A program made the position numbers and the translations under genes. Shown in pieces: positions 15,448-25,232 of a stretch of 49,461 bases of DNA. The stretch comes from Candidatus Rokuibacteriota bacterium (GTDB lineage Bacteria > Methylomirabilota > Methylomirabilia > Rokubacteriales > CSP1-6). The notes under the pieces were generated by a model. It had not been told where the DNA came from. It saw nothing but the letters and a program-made list of their open reading frames with translations, and ran no database searches. How positions within the stretch are numbered: the first letter of the stretch is position 1; the number at the start of each line of letters is the position of its first letter. The stretch spans positions 1 to 49,461 of the forward strand of contig QHTB01000153.1 in the NCBI GenBank assembly GCA_003220615.1, given 5' to 3'.

Positions 15448-16242
15448 TCACGGGAGCGCGGCGAAGGTCACGAGGCGGCCACGGTTGCCCTTGCGATAGC
15501 TATATAAAAGGTCGGGGTGACACGCCGTGCACAGGCGCGGGTTGTCGATCCGCGCAGGGTCGACGCCGGCCGCCGCCACCAGGGCTTCGTTGGCCATCCA
15601 CAGGTCGAGCATGAAGCGCCCGGGCGCGGCCGGACGGGCCCAGCGCTCCCACATCGATGGATACGCCGCTCTGAACTCGCTCACGACGGGCGCGTCGACT
15701 TCGTAACAGCACGGGCCGATCGATGGGCCGATGGTGGCGGCGAGGCGGTCGGCACGTCCGCCAGCTCCCACGACCGCATCGACGGCCGCCTGGGCAGCTC
15801 CGCGCACGGTGCCGCGCCAGCCGACGTGCGCCAGCCCCAGCACGCCGGCCTCGGGATCGCAGATCGTCACCGGCAGACAATCGGCGGTGAAGATCGCGAG
15901 CGGCGCTGAGGGCTCCGTGGTCACGAGCACGTCGGCGCGCCCCGCGAAGCCTCCGCGGGCGGTAGCGCGCGCGACATCGGCGCCATGCATCTGGCGCGCC
16001 CACGTCAAGCGTCCCAGGTCGAGGCCGGTGCTCGCGAGCGCGGCCACGGCCTCGGGGCCGACGAGCGGCTGCGGCTCGCCCCACACCGCCGTGCCAGGGC
16101 AGTGCCGTGTCGTCGTCGCATGCGGGAGTCCCAGCTTCGCGAGCGTCGCGAAGGTGAAATAGAGTGGCGGCGCTCCGTGCGGGATGAGACCGGCGCCTGG
16201 CGTGGTCACGGCGAAATCGTTTGGATTGGCAGATTCAATCAT
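15448..16242 (-). CDS. pgeF: Peptidoglycan editing factor (DUF152, purine nucleosidase/laccase-like)
   Basis: 264 residues from ATG 16242. The family centre WARQMHGADVARA, ADVLVTTEPSAPLAIFTADCLPVTICD, LAHVGWRGTVRGAAQAAVDA and GPSIGPCCYEVD is complete, including the zinc-ligand His (MHGAD), Cys (TADCLP) and His (LAHVGW). Reported activities are removal of L-Ser mis-insertion in peptidoglycan (PgeF/YfiH) and purine nucleoside phosphorolysis. It overlaps nothing upstream: a 51-base gap separates it from the divergent WD40-caspase gene. The ribosome site is weak, so the start is less certain; no better one is seen. Confidence 0.9.
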   Translation of the reverse strand: MIESANPNDFAVTTPGAGLIPHGAPPLYFTFATLAKLGLPHATTTRHCPGTAVWGEPQPLVGPEAVAALASTGLDLGRLTWARQMHGADVARATARGGFAGRADVLVTTEPSAPLAIFTADCLPVTICDPEAGVLGLAHVGWRGTVRGAAQAAVDAVVGAGGRADRLAATIGPSIGPCCYEVDAPVVSEFRAAYPSMWERWARPAAPGRFMLDLWMANEALVAAAGVDPARIDNPRLCTACHPDLLYSYRKGNRGRLVTFAALP

Positions 16243-16293
16243 CAACCATAATAACGTGGCCGACTCGCAAACGATGACGTGGGGGTGCCGAGA

Positions 16294-17019
16294 ATGATCG
16301 CCGCTCGCCTGTTCGGCGTCGTCCTCGCCGGTGTCCTCATGACTGGCGGCTCCCCCGTGGCGGCTCAGCCCACGACCGGCAAGCCGCAAGCCGGATCGAC
16401 GACGCGCGCGGTCGAGCTGGTCGTCCAGAGTGGCCACACCGCGGAGATCCGCGCGCTGGAGTACGCACGGAATGGCCGGTTCTTCGCGACGGCCGGCAAG
16501 GATTCGACGATCCGCATCTGGTCGCCGGGCGGCGCGCTGATCCGGACTATCGTGACCCGCTTCTGGGTCGATGCCCTCGCCCTCTCGCGCGACAGCAACA
16601 CGCTGCTCGTCGCGCAGCGTTCGGGCGTGATCGAGCTGTGGTCGGTGGATGGAACGCTGCTGCAGAAATTGCCGCCCGTGCCGATCCGGAGAGGCGTCGT
16701 CCGATCCGTCGCGTTGTCCGACGACAACCGCTACGCCGCGATCGGAACGTCCCGCGAGATCGTGGTGTACCGCCGAAACGAGTCGGGCGCCGTCCGGCGT
16801 GAACGCCAGGCCATCAGCGCTGGACGGGCTTGTCTCGGCTGTCAGCCACGTCTCCGCGCTATCGGCCAGGCGGTCGGCTGCGCTTCTGGGCGCTCGATGG
16901 CCGAGTGCTCAAGACCGTGCAGGCCCTCGATTACCCCGTCAAGACATTGGCGGTCAGCCCCGACGGAAAGACGCTGGCGGCCGCGGGGGTGTTGGGCACC
17001 CGAGACGAGGAACGCGTGA
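16294..17019 (+). CDS. N-terminal part of WD40-caspase gene (frameshifted)
   Basis: ATG 16294 (GGGGG about 8 bases upstream) opens a clear signal peptide, MIAARLFGVVLAGVLMTGG...AAQ, then WD40-like blades: SGHTAEIRALEYARNGRFFA with STIRIWSPGGALIRTI, VDALALSRDSNTLLVAQ with GVIELWSVDGTLL, and VVRSVALSDDNRYAAIGTSREIVVYRR. Good blade sequence ends near 16790; from there the frame turns into Arg/Cys-rich sequence and stops at 17019, while the next blade continues in another frame as the ORF from 16830. This is thus the exported head of the protein described next. Confidence 0.75.
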   Translation: MIAARLFGVVLAGVLMTGGSPVAAQPTTGKPQAGSTTRAVELVVQSGHTAEIRALEYARNGRFFATAGKDSTIRIWSPGGALIRTIVTRFWVDALALSRDSNTLLVAQRSGVIELWSVDGTLLQKLPPVPIRRGVVRSVALSDDNRYAAIGTSREIVVYRRNESGAVRRERQAISAGRACLGCQPRLRAIGQAVGCASGRSMAECSRPCRPSITPSRHWRSAPTERRWRPRGCWAPETRNA

Positions 17020-19613
17020 AGAACGTGGCCGACAAGCTCGCCACGACGCTCTGGGACCTCGAGGGAAACCCGATGGGGCGGTTTTCATCGCACAGCACGG
17101 CGAGCCTCAGGTTCACGCCCGACGGAACGCACCTCGTGAGCGGCGGACAGCACGACAACCGGGTGAACGTGTACACGCGCGCGGGCCAGCTGGTCGACAC
17201 GATCACCGTCGGCTCCACGTGGCAACGCTCTCCCCAGCGAATCGCGCTGTCTCCCGACGGACAATCGATCGTCACGGCGGATGACGACCTCGAGCCACCC
17301 GGTCTCACGATCTGGAACCGCGCGGGTGGCCTCGAGCGCTCGCTCGAGCGGTTCAGTGGCAACCTGACGAACGTCGCGATGGCGCCGGACGGCACCATGT
17401 TCGTCACGCTGGCCGCGGATCGGCGCGTGCGGATCTGGTCCCTCGCCGGCCGGCTCCTCAGAAGCGTCTCGGGTCACACGGACTACCCCTCCGCCCTGGC
17501 CTATGCGCCCAACGGCAACTACTTCGCGAGCGGCGGTGCCGAGGTCATCATCTGGAGCCGTGACGGCCGATCGCTGGCGACGCTGAACGGCTTCGGCAAC
17601 GGCGCCAACGTGCTGACCTTCTCGTCGGACAGTCGGTTCCTCTTCTGCGGCGACGGGAGCGGGACGGTTCACGTCTTCGACCTCAAGGATCGGCAGGCCC
17701 GGCGCATCAAGGCGCACGACGGCCGCGTGGAAGCCATCGCGCTCCATCCCTCGGGCCGATGGTTCGCCACGGGTGCCGCGCGCGAGCACGTCCGCCTCTG
17801 GACCATCGACGGGACCCTGGTGGCCGAACGCAAGTTCCCGGACAAGATCGTCACGCCGGTCGGGTCGGCGTTCGCGTTGGCCTTCAGCGGAGACGGCCAG
17901 CATCTCGTCGTCGGAACGTCGAACCGGACCGAGACGATCCAGATCCTCGATCTCAACGCCCGGCTCGTGGCCTCGATCAAGACGTCGCACTCGGTCGTCA
18001 ATGCCGGCAGCGTGCTGATCTCGCCCTCCGGCCGCTGGCTCGTCGCGACGGTGAACAACCAGATCGGGATTTGGGACTGGTCGACGCGCAAGCTGGTCCG
18101 CGTGCTGCGCGGCCACTCGGGAAGGGTCGAAGGGCTCGCCTTCACGCCCGACGAGCGTCATCTGGTGAGCGCCAGCCACGACTCCACGGCGCGGGTGTGG
18201 AAGGTGGAGACCGGCGACTCGATGGCGCTGCTCTCGCGGGGCGCCGACTGGATCATGTTCACGCCCGATGGCTATTTCGACGCCTCCCACTACGGAGGCG
18301 AGCTGGTGGCCATGGTCCGGGGTCTCGAAGCGTTCAGCGTCGATCAGTTCGCGACGCGACTGAACCGGCCCGATCTCGTCCTGCGTCGTCTCGGCGTCGG
18401 CTCGGACGAGTTCATCGAGCACCTGGAGCTGCAGCATCGCAAGCGGCTCCAGCGCGCCGGGCTTCGCGATGACCCGGCGGCGTCGGAGATCGAGGCGCCG
18501 GAGGTCCGGCTGACCAGCGCCCGGCGAGAAGGCAAGCACGCACTGCTCGAGGCCGAGGTTCAGGCCCGTGCTCCGCTCCAGAGCTACCAGATCTACGTCA
18601 ACGGCGTGCCGACGTTCCCCGGCTCGGGCAAGCCGCTCCACGGCACGGCGGCCCGCGTGAGCGAACGCATCGAGCTCGGCCAAGGCCTCAACACGGTCGA
18701 GATTACGGCGTTCGATGTCCGCGGCGTCGAGGCCTTCCGCGCGCGCTGGTCGTCCACCTACGCGGGTGAGGGCAAAGGCGATCTGTACTTCATCGGCTTC
18801 GGCGTAGCGCGCTACCAGAACCCCGCCCTGAATCTCCAATTCGCCGACAAGGATGCGCTGGACCTGGCCAACGTGATGCAGCGCTATCAGCCTCACTTCC
18901 GGAAGGTCGTCGTGCGCACCTACGTCAACGAGGCGGTCACCGTCGAGAACATCGTGAAGGCGAAGGAGGTGCTCCGCGACGCCCGGGTGGACGACACCGT
19001 CGTCGTGTTCGTCTCCGGGCATGGGGCCTACGACCTCTCACGCGAGGCGACCTACTACTACGCCACTCACAACGTCGACGTGAAGGACCTTGCCGGGACC
19101 GCGGCGAGCTTCGAGCGGATCGAGTCGCTCCTGCGCGACATCGGCCCCCGCCGCAAGCTGCTGCTCGTCGACACCTGTGAGTCCGGCGAGATCGACGACG
19201 CGTCGCGAGCCGAGATCGAGGCCCGGCGGCACGCGATGGGTCTCGACGGCCGGACGAGCGCTGCGCTGCAGTCGGATCGCGCGAGCCGCCCGCGGCGCGT
19301 GTTCCTGTACGACCGCGACCGCTACATCTACAACGACCTCACTCGACGCACCGGCGCCCTCGTCTTCTCGGCGGCGCACGCGGGAGAGCTGTCATTCGAG
19401 TCTCCGAAGATCCAGAACGGTGTCTTCACGTGGGAGATCGTCGATGCGCTCGTCTCCGGGAAGGCGGACGTCAATCGGGACGGCACGATCACGCTGGACG
19501 AACTGCAGGCCTACGTCTCCCGCAACGTCGCCGTGAAGACGGGCGGGCTCCAGCGACCGACGATGGATCGCGACAACATCCACCAGCGGTTCGGGTTCCC
19601 CGTCCTCCGTTAG
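16830..19613 (+). CDS. WD40-repeat caspase-like (C14) peptidase, main part
   Basis: 927 residues. Residues about 15-470 carry ten or so WD40-like blades (SPDGKTLAAAG, TPDGTHLVSGG, APNGNYFASGG, TPDERHLVSASHDSTARVW), which with the upstream head suggests two propellers. A linker follows with FTPDGYFDASHYGGE and an Ig-like strand region (about 555-640). The C-terminal caspase domain (about 650-900) has catalytic His731 in VFVSGHGAY and Cys783 in LLLVDTCESGE, and an acidic loop DVNRDGTITLDEL near 880 as in calcium-responsive metacaspases. Probably a secreted protease or sensor; the signal peptide is on the upstream frame. A shift from frame 1 to frame 0 occurs within 16800-16880, so the gene may be inactive unless that is a sequence error. 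It ends 6 bases from convergent ftsZ. Confidence 0.85.
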   Translation: MSRLSATSPRYRPGGRLRFWALDGRVLKTVQALDYPVKTLAVSPDGKTLAAAGVLGTRDEERVKNVADKLATTLWDLEGNPMGRFSSHSTASLRFTPDGTHLVSGGQHDNRVNVYTRAGQLVDTITVGSTWQRSPQRIALSPDGQSIVTADDDLEPPGLTIWNRAGGLERSLERFSGNLTNVAMAPDGTMFVTLAADRRVRIWSLAGRLLRSVSGHTDYPSALAYAPNGNYFASGGAEVIIWSRDGRSLATLNGFGNGANVLTFSSDSRFLFCGDGSGTVHVFDLKDRQARRIKAHDGRVEAIALHPSGRWFATGAAREHVRLWTIDGTLVAERKFPDKIVTPVGSAFALAFSGDGQHLVVGTSNRTETIQILDLNARLVASIKTSHSVVNAGSVLISPSGRWLVATVNNQIGIWDWSTRKLVRVLRGHSGRVEGLAFTPDERHLVSASHDSTARVWKVETGDSMALLSRGADWIMFTPDGYFDASHYGGELVAMVRGLEAFSVDQFATRLNRPDLVLRRLGVGSDEFIEHLELQHRKRLQRAGLRDDPAASEIEAPEVRLTSARREGKHALLEAEVQARAPLQSYQIYVNGVPTFPGSGKPLHGTAARVSERIELGQGLNTVEITAFDVRGVEAFRARWSSTYAGEGKGDLYFIGFGVARYQNPALNLQFADKDALDLANVMQRYQPHFRKVVVRTYVNEAVTVENIVKAKEVLRDARVDDTVVVFVSGHGAYDLSREATYYYATHNVDVKDLAGTAASFERIESLLRDIGPRRKLLLVDTCESGEIDDASRAEIEARRHAMGLDGRTSAALQSDRASRPRRVFLYDRDRYIYNDLTRRTGALVFSAAHAGELSFESPKIQNGVFTWEIVDALVSGKADVNRDGTITLDELQAYVSRNVAVKTGGLQRPTMDRDNIHQRFGFPVLR

Positions 19614-19619
19614 CCGCCG

Positions 19620-20780
19620 CTAGTCCGCCTGACGTCTCAGGAACGCGGGAACGTCGAAGTCGTCGCCCCCGACGGCGTCGTCGACCTCGGCGCGCACGTC
19701 AGCCGGGCGCCGTCGCCACGGCGCGGCTCCGGTCACCGCCGGAGGCCGGTTGCCCCGCGACAGGTCCACGATTTTTCCTGGCGGTGAGGCGGCGTCCTTG
19801 CGCTCGGTGAAACCGGTGGCGATGACGGTGATGCGCACCTCGTCACCGAGGGCCGGCTCGATCACGGCGCCGAAGATGATGTTGGCCTCCTCGTGGGCGG
19901 CTTCCTGCACGATGCGGGCGGCCTCCTCGACCTCGTGCAGCGAGAGATCGGTGCCACCGGTGAAGTTGATGAGGACACCCTTGGCGCCGGCGATGGCCGT
20001 ATCGTCGAGGAGGGGGCTGGCCACGGCCTTCTGAGCGGCGTCGAGGGCCCGGTGCTCGCCGTGCCCCACGCCGGTGCCCATCATCGCGATCCCCATGCCC
20101 GACATGACCGTCCGCACGTCGGCGAAGTCGAGATTGATGAGCCCGGGAACGAGAATGAGGTCGGAGATCCCCTGCACGGCCTGCTGCAGCACGGAGTCGG
20201 CGACGCGGAAGGCGTCCATCAGCGGGGTGCCGCGGTCCACGACGGAGAGCAGGCGCTGGTTGGGAATCGTGATGAGCGTGTCGACCACGGTTCGCAGTGA
20301 TTCCAGCCCCGCCTCTGCCTGCAGCATGCGCCGGCGCCCCTCGAAGTGGAACGGCTTGGTGACGACGGCGACGGTGAGGATGCCGAGGTCCTTGGCCAGC
20401 GACGCGACGACCGGCGCGGCGCCCGTCCCGGTCCCGCCGCCGAGACCGGCGGTGATGAACACCATGTCGGCACCCGACAGGAGCCGCGTGATCTGCTCGG
20501 GATCTTCGAGTGCAGCATCACGGCCCACGTCGGGATTCGATCCCGCGCCGAGTCCCTGCGTGAGCTTCGCTCCGAGCTGCACCTTCACCGGCGCCGGTGA
20601 CGCGCGGAGGGCCTGACTGTCGGTGTTGGCGACGATGAACTCCACGCCGGTGAACTGCGCGGTGATCATGCGGGTGACCGCGTTGCTGCCCCCACCCCCG
20701 AGGCCGATGACCTTGATCTTGGCGGCCTGCGGAGCCTCGTCGAGCTCGAACAGCGGCCGTCGTCCCCGCTCCTTGTCCAT
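19620..20780 (-). CDS. ftsZ: Cell division GTPase FtsZ
   Basis: 386 residues from ATG 20780, which has GAGGAGG upstream. Tubulin-like GTPase forming the Z-ring. [17 protein letters not shown] (about 22-38) binds nucleotide, [18 protein letters not shown] (about 108-122) is the tubulin signature loop, and [17 protein letters not shown] contains the T7 synergy region. A variable linker leads to the C-terminal peptide [14 protein letters not shown], the conserved tail that binds FtsA and other tethers. Last gene of the dcw cluster, 67 bases after ftsA. Confidence 0.98.
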   Translation of the reverse strand: MDKERGRRPLFELDEAPQAAKIKVIGLGGGGSNAVTRMITAQFTGVEFIVANTDSQALRASPAPVKVQLGAKLTQGLGAGSNPDVGRDAALEDPEQITRLLSGADMVFITAGLGGGTGTGAAPVVASLAKDLGILTVAVVTKPFHFEGRRRMLQAEAGLESLRTVVDTLITIPNQRLLSVVDRGTPLMDAFRVADSVLQQAVQGISDLILVPGLINLDFADVRTVMSGMGIAMMGTGVGHGEHRALDAAQKAVASPLLDDTAIAGAKGVLINFTGGTDLSLHEVEEAARIVQEAAHEEANIIFGAVIEPALGDEVRITVIATGFTERKDAASPPGKIVDLSRGNRPPAVTGAAPWRRRPADVRAEVDDAVGGDDFDVPAFLRRQAD

Positions 20781-20847
20781 CCGGGCCTCCTCTCGCTTCC
20801 TCGCTAACAGTGTCGGGTGGGCGGCCTTGCGACGCCGCCGACGCCTC

Positions 20848-22095
20848 CTAGAAGACTTCACTGAACCAGCCCGCGAGTCGGTGCGCGATGCGACCGAACA
20901 GATGGTCCTCCGCGCTCGCCGCCGGCGTGCCCGCGACGGCGGGCCGGCGGGCACCGTAGAGCGCAAGACCGACCGCGGTGGCGTAGATCGGGCTCTTCAC
21001 GATGTCGGCGAGTCCGCCGACGGTCTCGGGCAGGCCGCGGCGAACGGGAAGATCGAACACGGCTTCGGCCAGCTCGGGAATGCCTTCCATGATGGAGGTG
21101 CCGCCGGTCACGACGACGCCCGCGGTGGCCGCGTCCTGGAACCCCGCCTTCGTCAGCTCGCGCGCGACGAGCGTGAAGATCTCCTCCACCCGCGGCTGAA
21201 TGATCTCGGACAGGATCTGGCGCGAGAGCGGTCGGGGCTTGCGGCCGCCCACCGACGGGACGTCAATCATCTCGCCGCCCGAGATGAGCGTGGTCAGCGC
21301 GCACCCGTAGCGCCGCTTGAGATCCTCGGCCTCGGCAGCCGGCGTGCGCAGGCCCACCGCGATGTCGTTGGTGATGTGGTCGCCGCCGACGGGCAGGATC
21401 GCCGTGTGCCAGATGGCGCCGTCCCGGAAGAGCCCGACGTCGGTGGTCCCGCCACCGATGTCGAGAAGGACCACGCCCAGCTCACGCTCGTCGGAATAGA
21501 GCACGGCTTCGGCCGAGGCGAACGGCTCCAGCACGATGTCGTACACCGTCAGGCCGGCGCGGTTGACCGAGCGCACCACGTTGTGCACCGAGGTGATCGC
21601 GCCAGTGACGATGTGCACCTCGACCTCGAGCCGCACCCCCGTCATCCCGACGGGCTCGCGGATGCCGTCCTGCTCGTCGACGACGAACGTCTGCGGGAGC
21701 ACGTGGATGATCTCGCGGTCCTGAGGCAGGTTGATGGCCCGCGCGGCGTCGATGGCGCGCTGGACGTCGACCACCGAGACTTCGCGGTCCTTGTTGCCGA
21801 CGGCGACGACGCCGCGGCTGTTGACGCCCCGGATGTGGCCGCCGGCGATGCCCGCGTACACGCCCGACACTTCGACCCCGGCCATCTGCTCGGCCTCGCC
21901 CACGGCCTGGCGGATCGCCTCCACGGTCGCGTCGATGTTCACGACGACCCCCTTGCGCAAGCCACGGGACGGCGCCGTGCCGACTCCCACCACGTCGATG
22001 CTGCCGCTGGCGTTCGGCTCGGCGATGACCGCGCAGATCTTCGTCGTGCCGACGTCGAGCCCGACGACGTACTCCTTGAGTCCCTTGCGAGCTAT
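20848..22095 (-). CDS. ftsA: Cell division protein FtsA
   Basis: 415 residues. Actin-like membrane tether for Fts[16 protein letters not shown] (phosphate 1), [16 protein letters not shown] (phosphate 2) and [18 protein letters not shown] (adenosine) are all present, as is the SHS2/1C domain between, and a C-terminal amphipathic helix [11 protein letters not shown] that fits membrane binding. No ATG/GTG/TTG exists near the start; the frame matches the family exactly from ATA 22095 ([12 protein letters not shown]), 7 bases after a GGGAGG site, with the ATA overlapping the ftsQ TAG stop as ATAG. I therefore place a rare AUA start here. Confidence 0.93.
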   Translation of the reverse strand: MARKGLKEYVVGLDVGTTKICAVIAEPNASGSIDVVGVGTAPSRGLRKGVVVNIDATVEAIRQAVGEAEQMAGVEVSGVYAGIAGGHIRGVNSRGVVAVGNKDREVSVVDVQRAIDAARAINLPQDREIIHVLPQTFVVDEQDGIREPVGMTGVRLEVEVHIVTGAITSVHNVVRSVNRAGLTVYDIVLEPFASAEAVLYSDERELGVVLLDIGGGTTDVGLFRDGAIWHTAILPVGGDHITNDIAVGLRTPAAEAEDLKRRYGCALTTLISGGEMIDVPSVGGRKPRPLSRQILSEIIQPRVEEIFTLVARELTKAGFQDAATAGVVVTGGTSIMEGIPELAEAVFDLPVRRGLPETVGGLADIVKSPIYATAVGLALYGARRPAVAGTPAASAEDHLFGRIAHRLAGWFSEVF

Positions 22096-22967
22096 CCCTG
22101 GCCTCCCTTCCTCAGGACGACCTGGTCGCGGAAGCGAAGATCGATCGTGGTGACACCCTCGCCCGTGCGCCCGATTTGCGCGAGCACGCCGGCGAGCCGC
22201 GCCAACCGTTCCTCCCATTCCTCGGCGCCCAGCCGGACCTCGATGCCATCGACGGTGTAGAGGACCGGGCCCTCGCGGCCGCTCATGTCGATCTCGGAGA
22301 TCTCGCCGACGAGCGCGCTGCCCGACCGCAAGAGCGAGCGGATGAGCGTGAGCGCCGCGCGCGCCTTCGGCCCCGGCTCGGTGCGAAGCGCGGCCAGCTC
22401 GGCCTCGCTCAGGCCGCTGATCACCGGAACGTTCGGAGCGACGGCGTGCGGTTCTTCGCCGAGCAATCGCCCTTCTTCGTCGAGCCAGTGCAGCGTGCCG
22501 TTCGACACGAGCGTGAAGGGTCGTCGCTCCTCGACGAGGATCGTCACCCGGTTGGGCAGCTCGCGGATGACGTCGGCGCGCAGGATCTCGGGCACGGTCT
22601 GCAGGCGTGCGGTGACGGTGGCCGGGTCGATGCGGAAGATGTTGGCGCGGGCGGGAATCCCGGCGGCCTCGACCACGCGCTCGGCCGACACCCGCGACAC
22701 GCCGCGCACCTCGACGCCGGCGATGGCGAATCGCGGCGCCGTGAGGAGCCAGCGCACCCCACCGGCGACGCCACACCCACCAGCGACGACGATGACCGCG
22801 ATCGCCAGCCACCGCCGTGTTGCCGACCGTCGGGCCCGCGTCCGGGCGGCGCCAGCCGACCGAGCGGCGGCGCGGCCGACCTTCTGGCGCGCGATGAGCG
22901 CCGAGCGCTCGCCCACGTCACCCAGCCACGACGGCTGCCCTCGGGGCGACAGCAGCCCGTTACTCAC
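22092..22967 (-). CDS. ftsQ: Cell division protein FtsQ (POTRA domain)
   Basis: 291 residues. A basic cytoplasmic N-terminus (ARSAGAARTRARRSATRR), one transmembrane segment (about 52-75), then a POTRA domain (PRFAIAGVEVRGVSRVSAERVVEAAGI) and the FtsQ beta domain (LRADVIRELPNRVTILVEERRPF, VPVISGLSE, VLYTVDGIEVRLG). Scaffold of the divisome, linking FtsL/FtsB and FtsA. GTG 22967 overlaps the murB stop; its own TAG stop overlaps the ftsA start. Confidence 0.93.
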   Translation of the reverse strand: MSNGLLSPRGQPSWLGDVGERSALIARQKVGRAAARSAGAARTRARRSATRRWLAIAVIVVAGGCGVAGGVRWLLTAPRFAIAGVEVRGVSRVSAERVVEAAGIPARANIFRIDPATVTARLQTVPEILRADVIRELPNRVTILVEERRPFTLVSNGTLHWLDEEGRLLGEEPHAVAPNVPVISGLSEAELAALRTEPGPKARAALTLIRSLLRSGSALVGEISEIDMSGREGPVLYTVDGIEVRLGAEEWEERLARLAGVLAQIGRTGEGVTTIDLRFRDQVVLRKGGQG

Positions 22968-23838
22968 CGATGATCCGGATCTCGTTCTCCAGCACGATCC
23001 CGTAGTGCGCCTGGACGCGCTCCCGGGTGAGCTCCATCAGGGCCTGGACGTCGGCGGCCGTGGCCCCACCGCGATTGACGATGAAGTTGGCGTGCTTGGC
23101 CGAGATCTCGGCGCCGTTGAAGCGCTTGCCCTTGAGGCCGACCTTCTCGATCATTCGCGCCGCGGTCTCGCCCGACGGGTTCTTCCAGACGCATCCGGCC
23201 GAGGCCAGCGCCAGCGGCTGGCTCGACTTCTTCTGCTTGAGCCGCTGCTTGATGTCTTTCTGGATCTCGCTCAGCGGCCGGCGGTGCAGACGCAGCCGGC
23301 AGCCGATCAGCACGGTACCCGCCGGGAAGTGGAACGCGCGATACGTGAAGGCGCCCGCGTTGGGCTTGAACTCGCCCAGCGTGCCGTCGGGATAGAGGAA
23401 GTAGGCCGCACTGACGAAGTCGCCGATGCAACCGTCGGGCGTGCCGGCGTTCATCGCCAGCGCGCCGCCGATCGTCGCCGGAATCCCGACCAGACACTCG
23501 AGGCCGCCCAGGTTGAGCGCGGCCCCCTCGCGGATGAGCGCGGAGAGGCTGGCCCCGGCCCCGGCCACGGCCTCCTCGCCGTTGAACTCGGAGCGCCCGA
23601 GGCAGCCTTCGAGCTTGAGCACGACGCCGCGCACGCCGCGGTCGCGCACGAGCAGGTTGTTGCCGCCGCCGATGACGACGACCGGAAGCTGCTCACGCTC
23701 GGCGAAGAGGAGCGCGTGACGGATGTCGTCCACGTCTTGCGGCACGACGAAGATGTCGGACGAGCCACCGATACGTAACGAGGTATGAAAGCTCAGGGGC
23801 TCCTTGAACCGGACTTCCCCCCGAATTTCTCCTAGCAT
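22960..23838 (-). CDS. murB: UDP-N-acetylenolpyruvoylglucosamine reductase
   Basis: 292 residues. FAD enzyme that completes UDP-MurNAc. [19 protein letters not shown] and [24 protein letters not shown] bind [24 protein letters not shown] is the FAD/substrate core; the proton donor position is a Cys in SAGCVWKNP, a known variation on the Ser of E. coli; Glu near [11 protein letters not shown] closes it. The short form without the extra E. coli loop (type II). The usual ddl gene does not separate it from ftsQ. Confidence 0.96.
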   Translation of the reverse strand: MLGEIRGEVRFKEPLSFHTSLRIGGSSDIFVVPQDVDDIRHALLFAEREQLPVVVIGGGNNLLVRDRGVRGVVLKLEGCLGRSEFNGEEAVAGAGASLSALIREGAALNLGGLECLVGIPATIGGALAMNAGTPDGCIGDFVSAAYFLYPDGTLGEFKPNAGAFTYRAFHFPAGTVLIGCRLRLHRRPLSEIQKDIKQRLKQKKSSQPLALASAGCVWKNPSGETAARMIEKVGLKGKRFNGAEISAKHANFIVNRGGATAADVQALMELTRERVQAHYGIVLENEIRIIGE

Positions 23839-25232
23839 GTCGTCCTCCCTCCGCAGGAGCCGGCCTCGAGTCGGAGCAAGAGATCCGGACCGATCTGGCC
23901 CACGTCCCCGGCGCCGAGCGTCAGCACCAGGTCTCCGGGCCGCGTGATGTTGATCAGGTGCTCCACCGCCCGCGCGCGGCCGCCGCCGACGTACGTCACG
24001 TCGCGGTGGCCGTGGGCGCGGATCGCCCCGGCCAGTTCCTCGGCGCTGACGCCGGGGATCGGCTTCTCACCCGCCGCGTAGATGTCCAGGACGACGAGGA
24101 CGTCGGCCTGGTTGAAGGCGGTGAGGAACTCCTGGCGCAGGTGATGAGTGCGCGAATACCGATGCGGCTGAAATACGGTGACGAGCCGACTCTCGAAGCC
24201 AGCCTTGGCGGCGGCCAGCGTCGCGCGGACCTCGGCGGGATGGTGACCGTAATCGTCGACGACGGTCACGCCGCCCGCCTGACCGCGTACCTGGAAGCGG
24301 CGCTGCACGCCGGTGAAACCGGCCAGCGCCTTCTGGATCGCGTCGAACGGAATCTCGAGATCGAGCCCGACGCCGATGGCGGCGAGGGCATTGAGGACGT
24401 TGTGGCGGCCGGGAATCTGCAACGTACACTCACCGAGCCGGGTCCCGCGATGGACGACGTCGAAGCGGCTGGTCAGCCCCGACAGGTGGACGCGCCGGGC
24501 CACCAGATCCGCGCTCGACGCCAGGCCGTACGTGATGAGGCGCTTCTCGAGGCGCGGGATCAGCATCTGGATGTCCGGCTGGTCGAGGCACAGCACCGCC
24601 GAGCCGTAGAACGGCACCTTGTTGACGAAGGCCAGGAAGCCCTCGCGGATCGCGTCGAGCGTGCCCCAGTGGTCGAGGTGCTCGGCGTCGATCGTCGTGA
24701 CCACGGCGATGGTCGGCGTGAGGGTGAGGAACGAGCCGTCCGACTCGTCGGCCTCGGCGACGAGGAAGTCGCCTTGACCGAGCCGGGCGTTGCTTCCGAG
24801 GCTCGACACGCGGCCGCCGACGATGATGGTCGGATCGTGGCGGCCCTCGGCGAGGACTGCTCCGACCATCGACGTCGTCGTCGTCTTTCCGTGCGTGCCG
24901 GCAACGGCAATGCCGTACTTGAGTCGCATCAGCTCGGCCAGCATCTCCGCGCGCCGAATGGCCGGGATGGCGCGATGGCGAGCGGCCTGGACTTCCACGT
25001 TGTCGGCGGCCACGGCGGACGAATAGACGACGACGTGGGCGCCCTCCACGTGGCCGGCCTCGTGCCCCGAGAACACCTTGACGCCCAGCCGCTCGAGGCG
25101 TTCGATCGCCTCGTTGCGCTTCAGATCCGAGCCGGTCACGCGGTAGCCCAGGTTGGCCAGGATCTCGGCGATGCCCGACATCCCGATGCCGCCGATGCCG
25201 ACGAAGTGGATCTGCTGATAGCGCTTAAACAT
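23832..25232 (-). CDS. murC: UDP-N-acetylmuramate--L-alanine ligase
   Basis: 466 residues. Adds L-Ala to UDP-MurNAc. [22 protein letters not shown] is the UDP-binding N-domain, [17 protein letters not shown] the ATP P-loop, [10 protein letters not shown] and [14 protein letters not shown] further Mur-ligase sites. ATG 25232 overlaps the ftsW stop by 8 bases, so no room is left for murG between them. Overlaps murB by 7 bases. Confidence 0.97.
   Translation of the reverse strand: MFKRYQQIHFVGIGGIGMSGIAEILANLGYRVTGSDLKRNEAIERLERLGVKVFSGHEAGHVEGAHVVVYSSAVAADNVEVQAARHRAIPAIRRAEMLAELMRLKYGIAVAGTHGKTTTTSMVGAVLAEGRHDPTIIVGGRVSSLGSNARLGQGDFLVAEADESDGSFLTLTPTIAVVTTIDAEHLDHWGTLDAIREGFLAFVNKVPFYGSAVLCLDQPDIQMLIPRLEKRLITYGLASSADLVARRVHLSGLTSRFDVVHRGTRLGECTLQIPGRHNVLNALAAIGVGLDLEIPFDAIQKALAGFTGVQRRFQVRGQAGGVTVVDDYGHHPAEVRATLAAAKAGFESRLVTVFQPHRYSRTHHLRQEFLTAFNQADVLVVLDIYAAGEKPIPGVSAEELAGAIRAHGHRDVTYVGGGRARAVEHLINITRPGDLVLTLGAGDVGQIGPDLLLRLEAGSCGGRTTC

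Noticed and set aside
20623..22260. Long plus-strand open frame (545 codons) opposite ftsZ/ftsA
   Set aside because: Low-complexity Arg/Asp/His-rich translation; it mirrors the real minus-strand genes, as do similar long frames at 17085-19022, 40992-42548, 27860-29545 and 44582-46606 in this GC-rich DNA.
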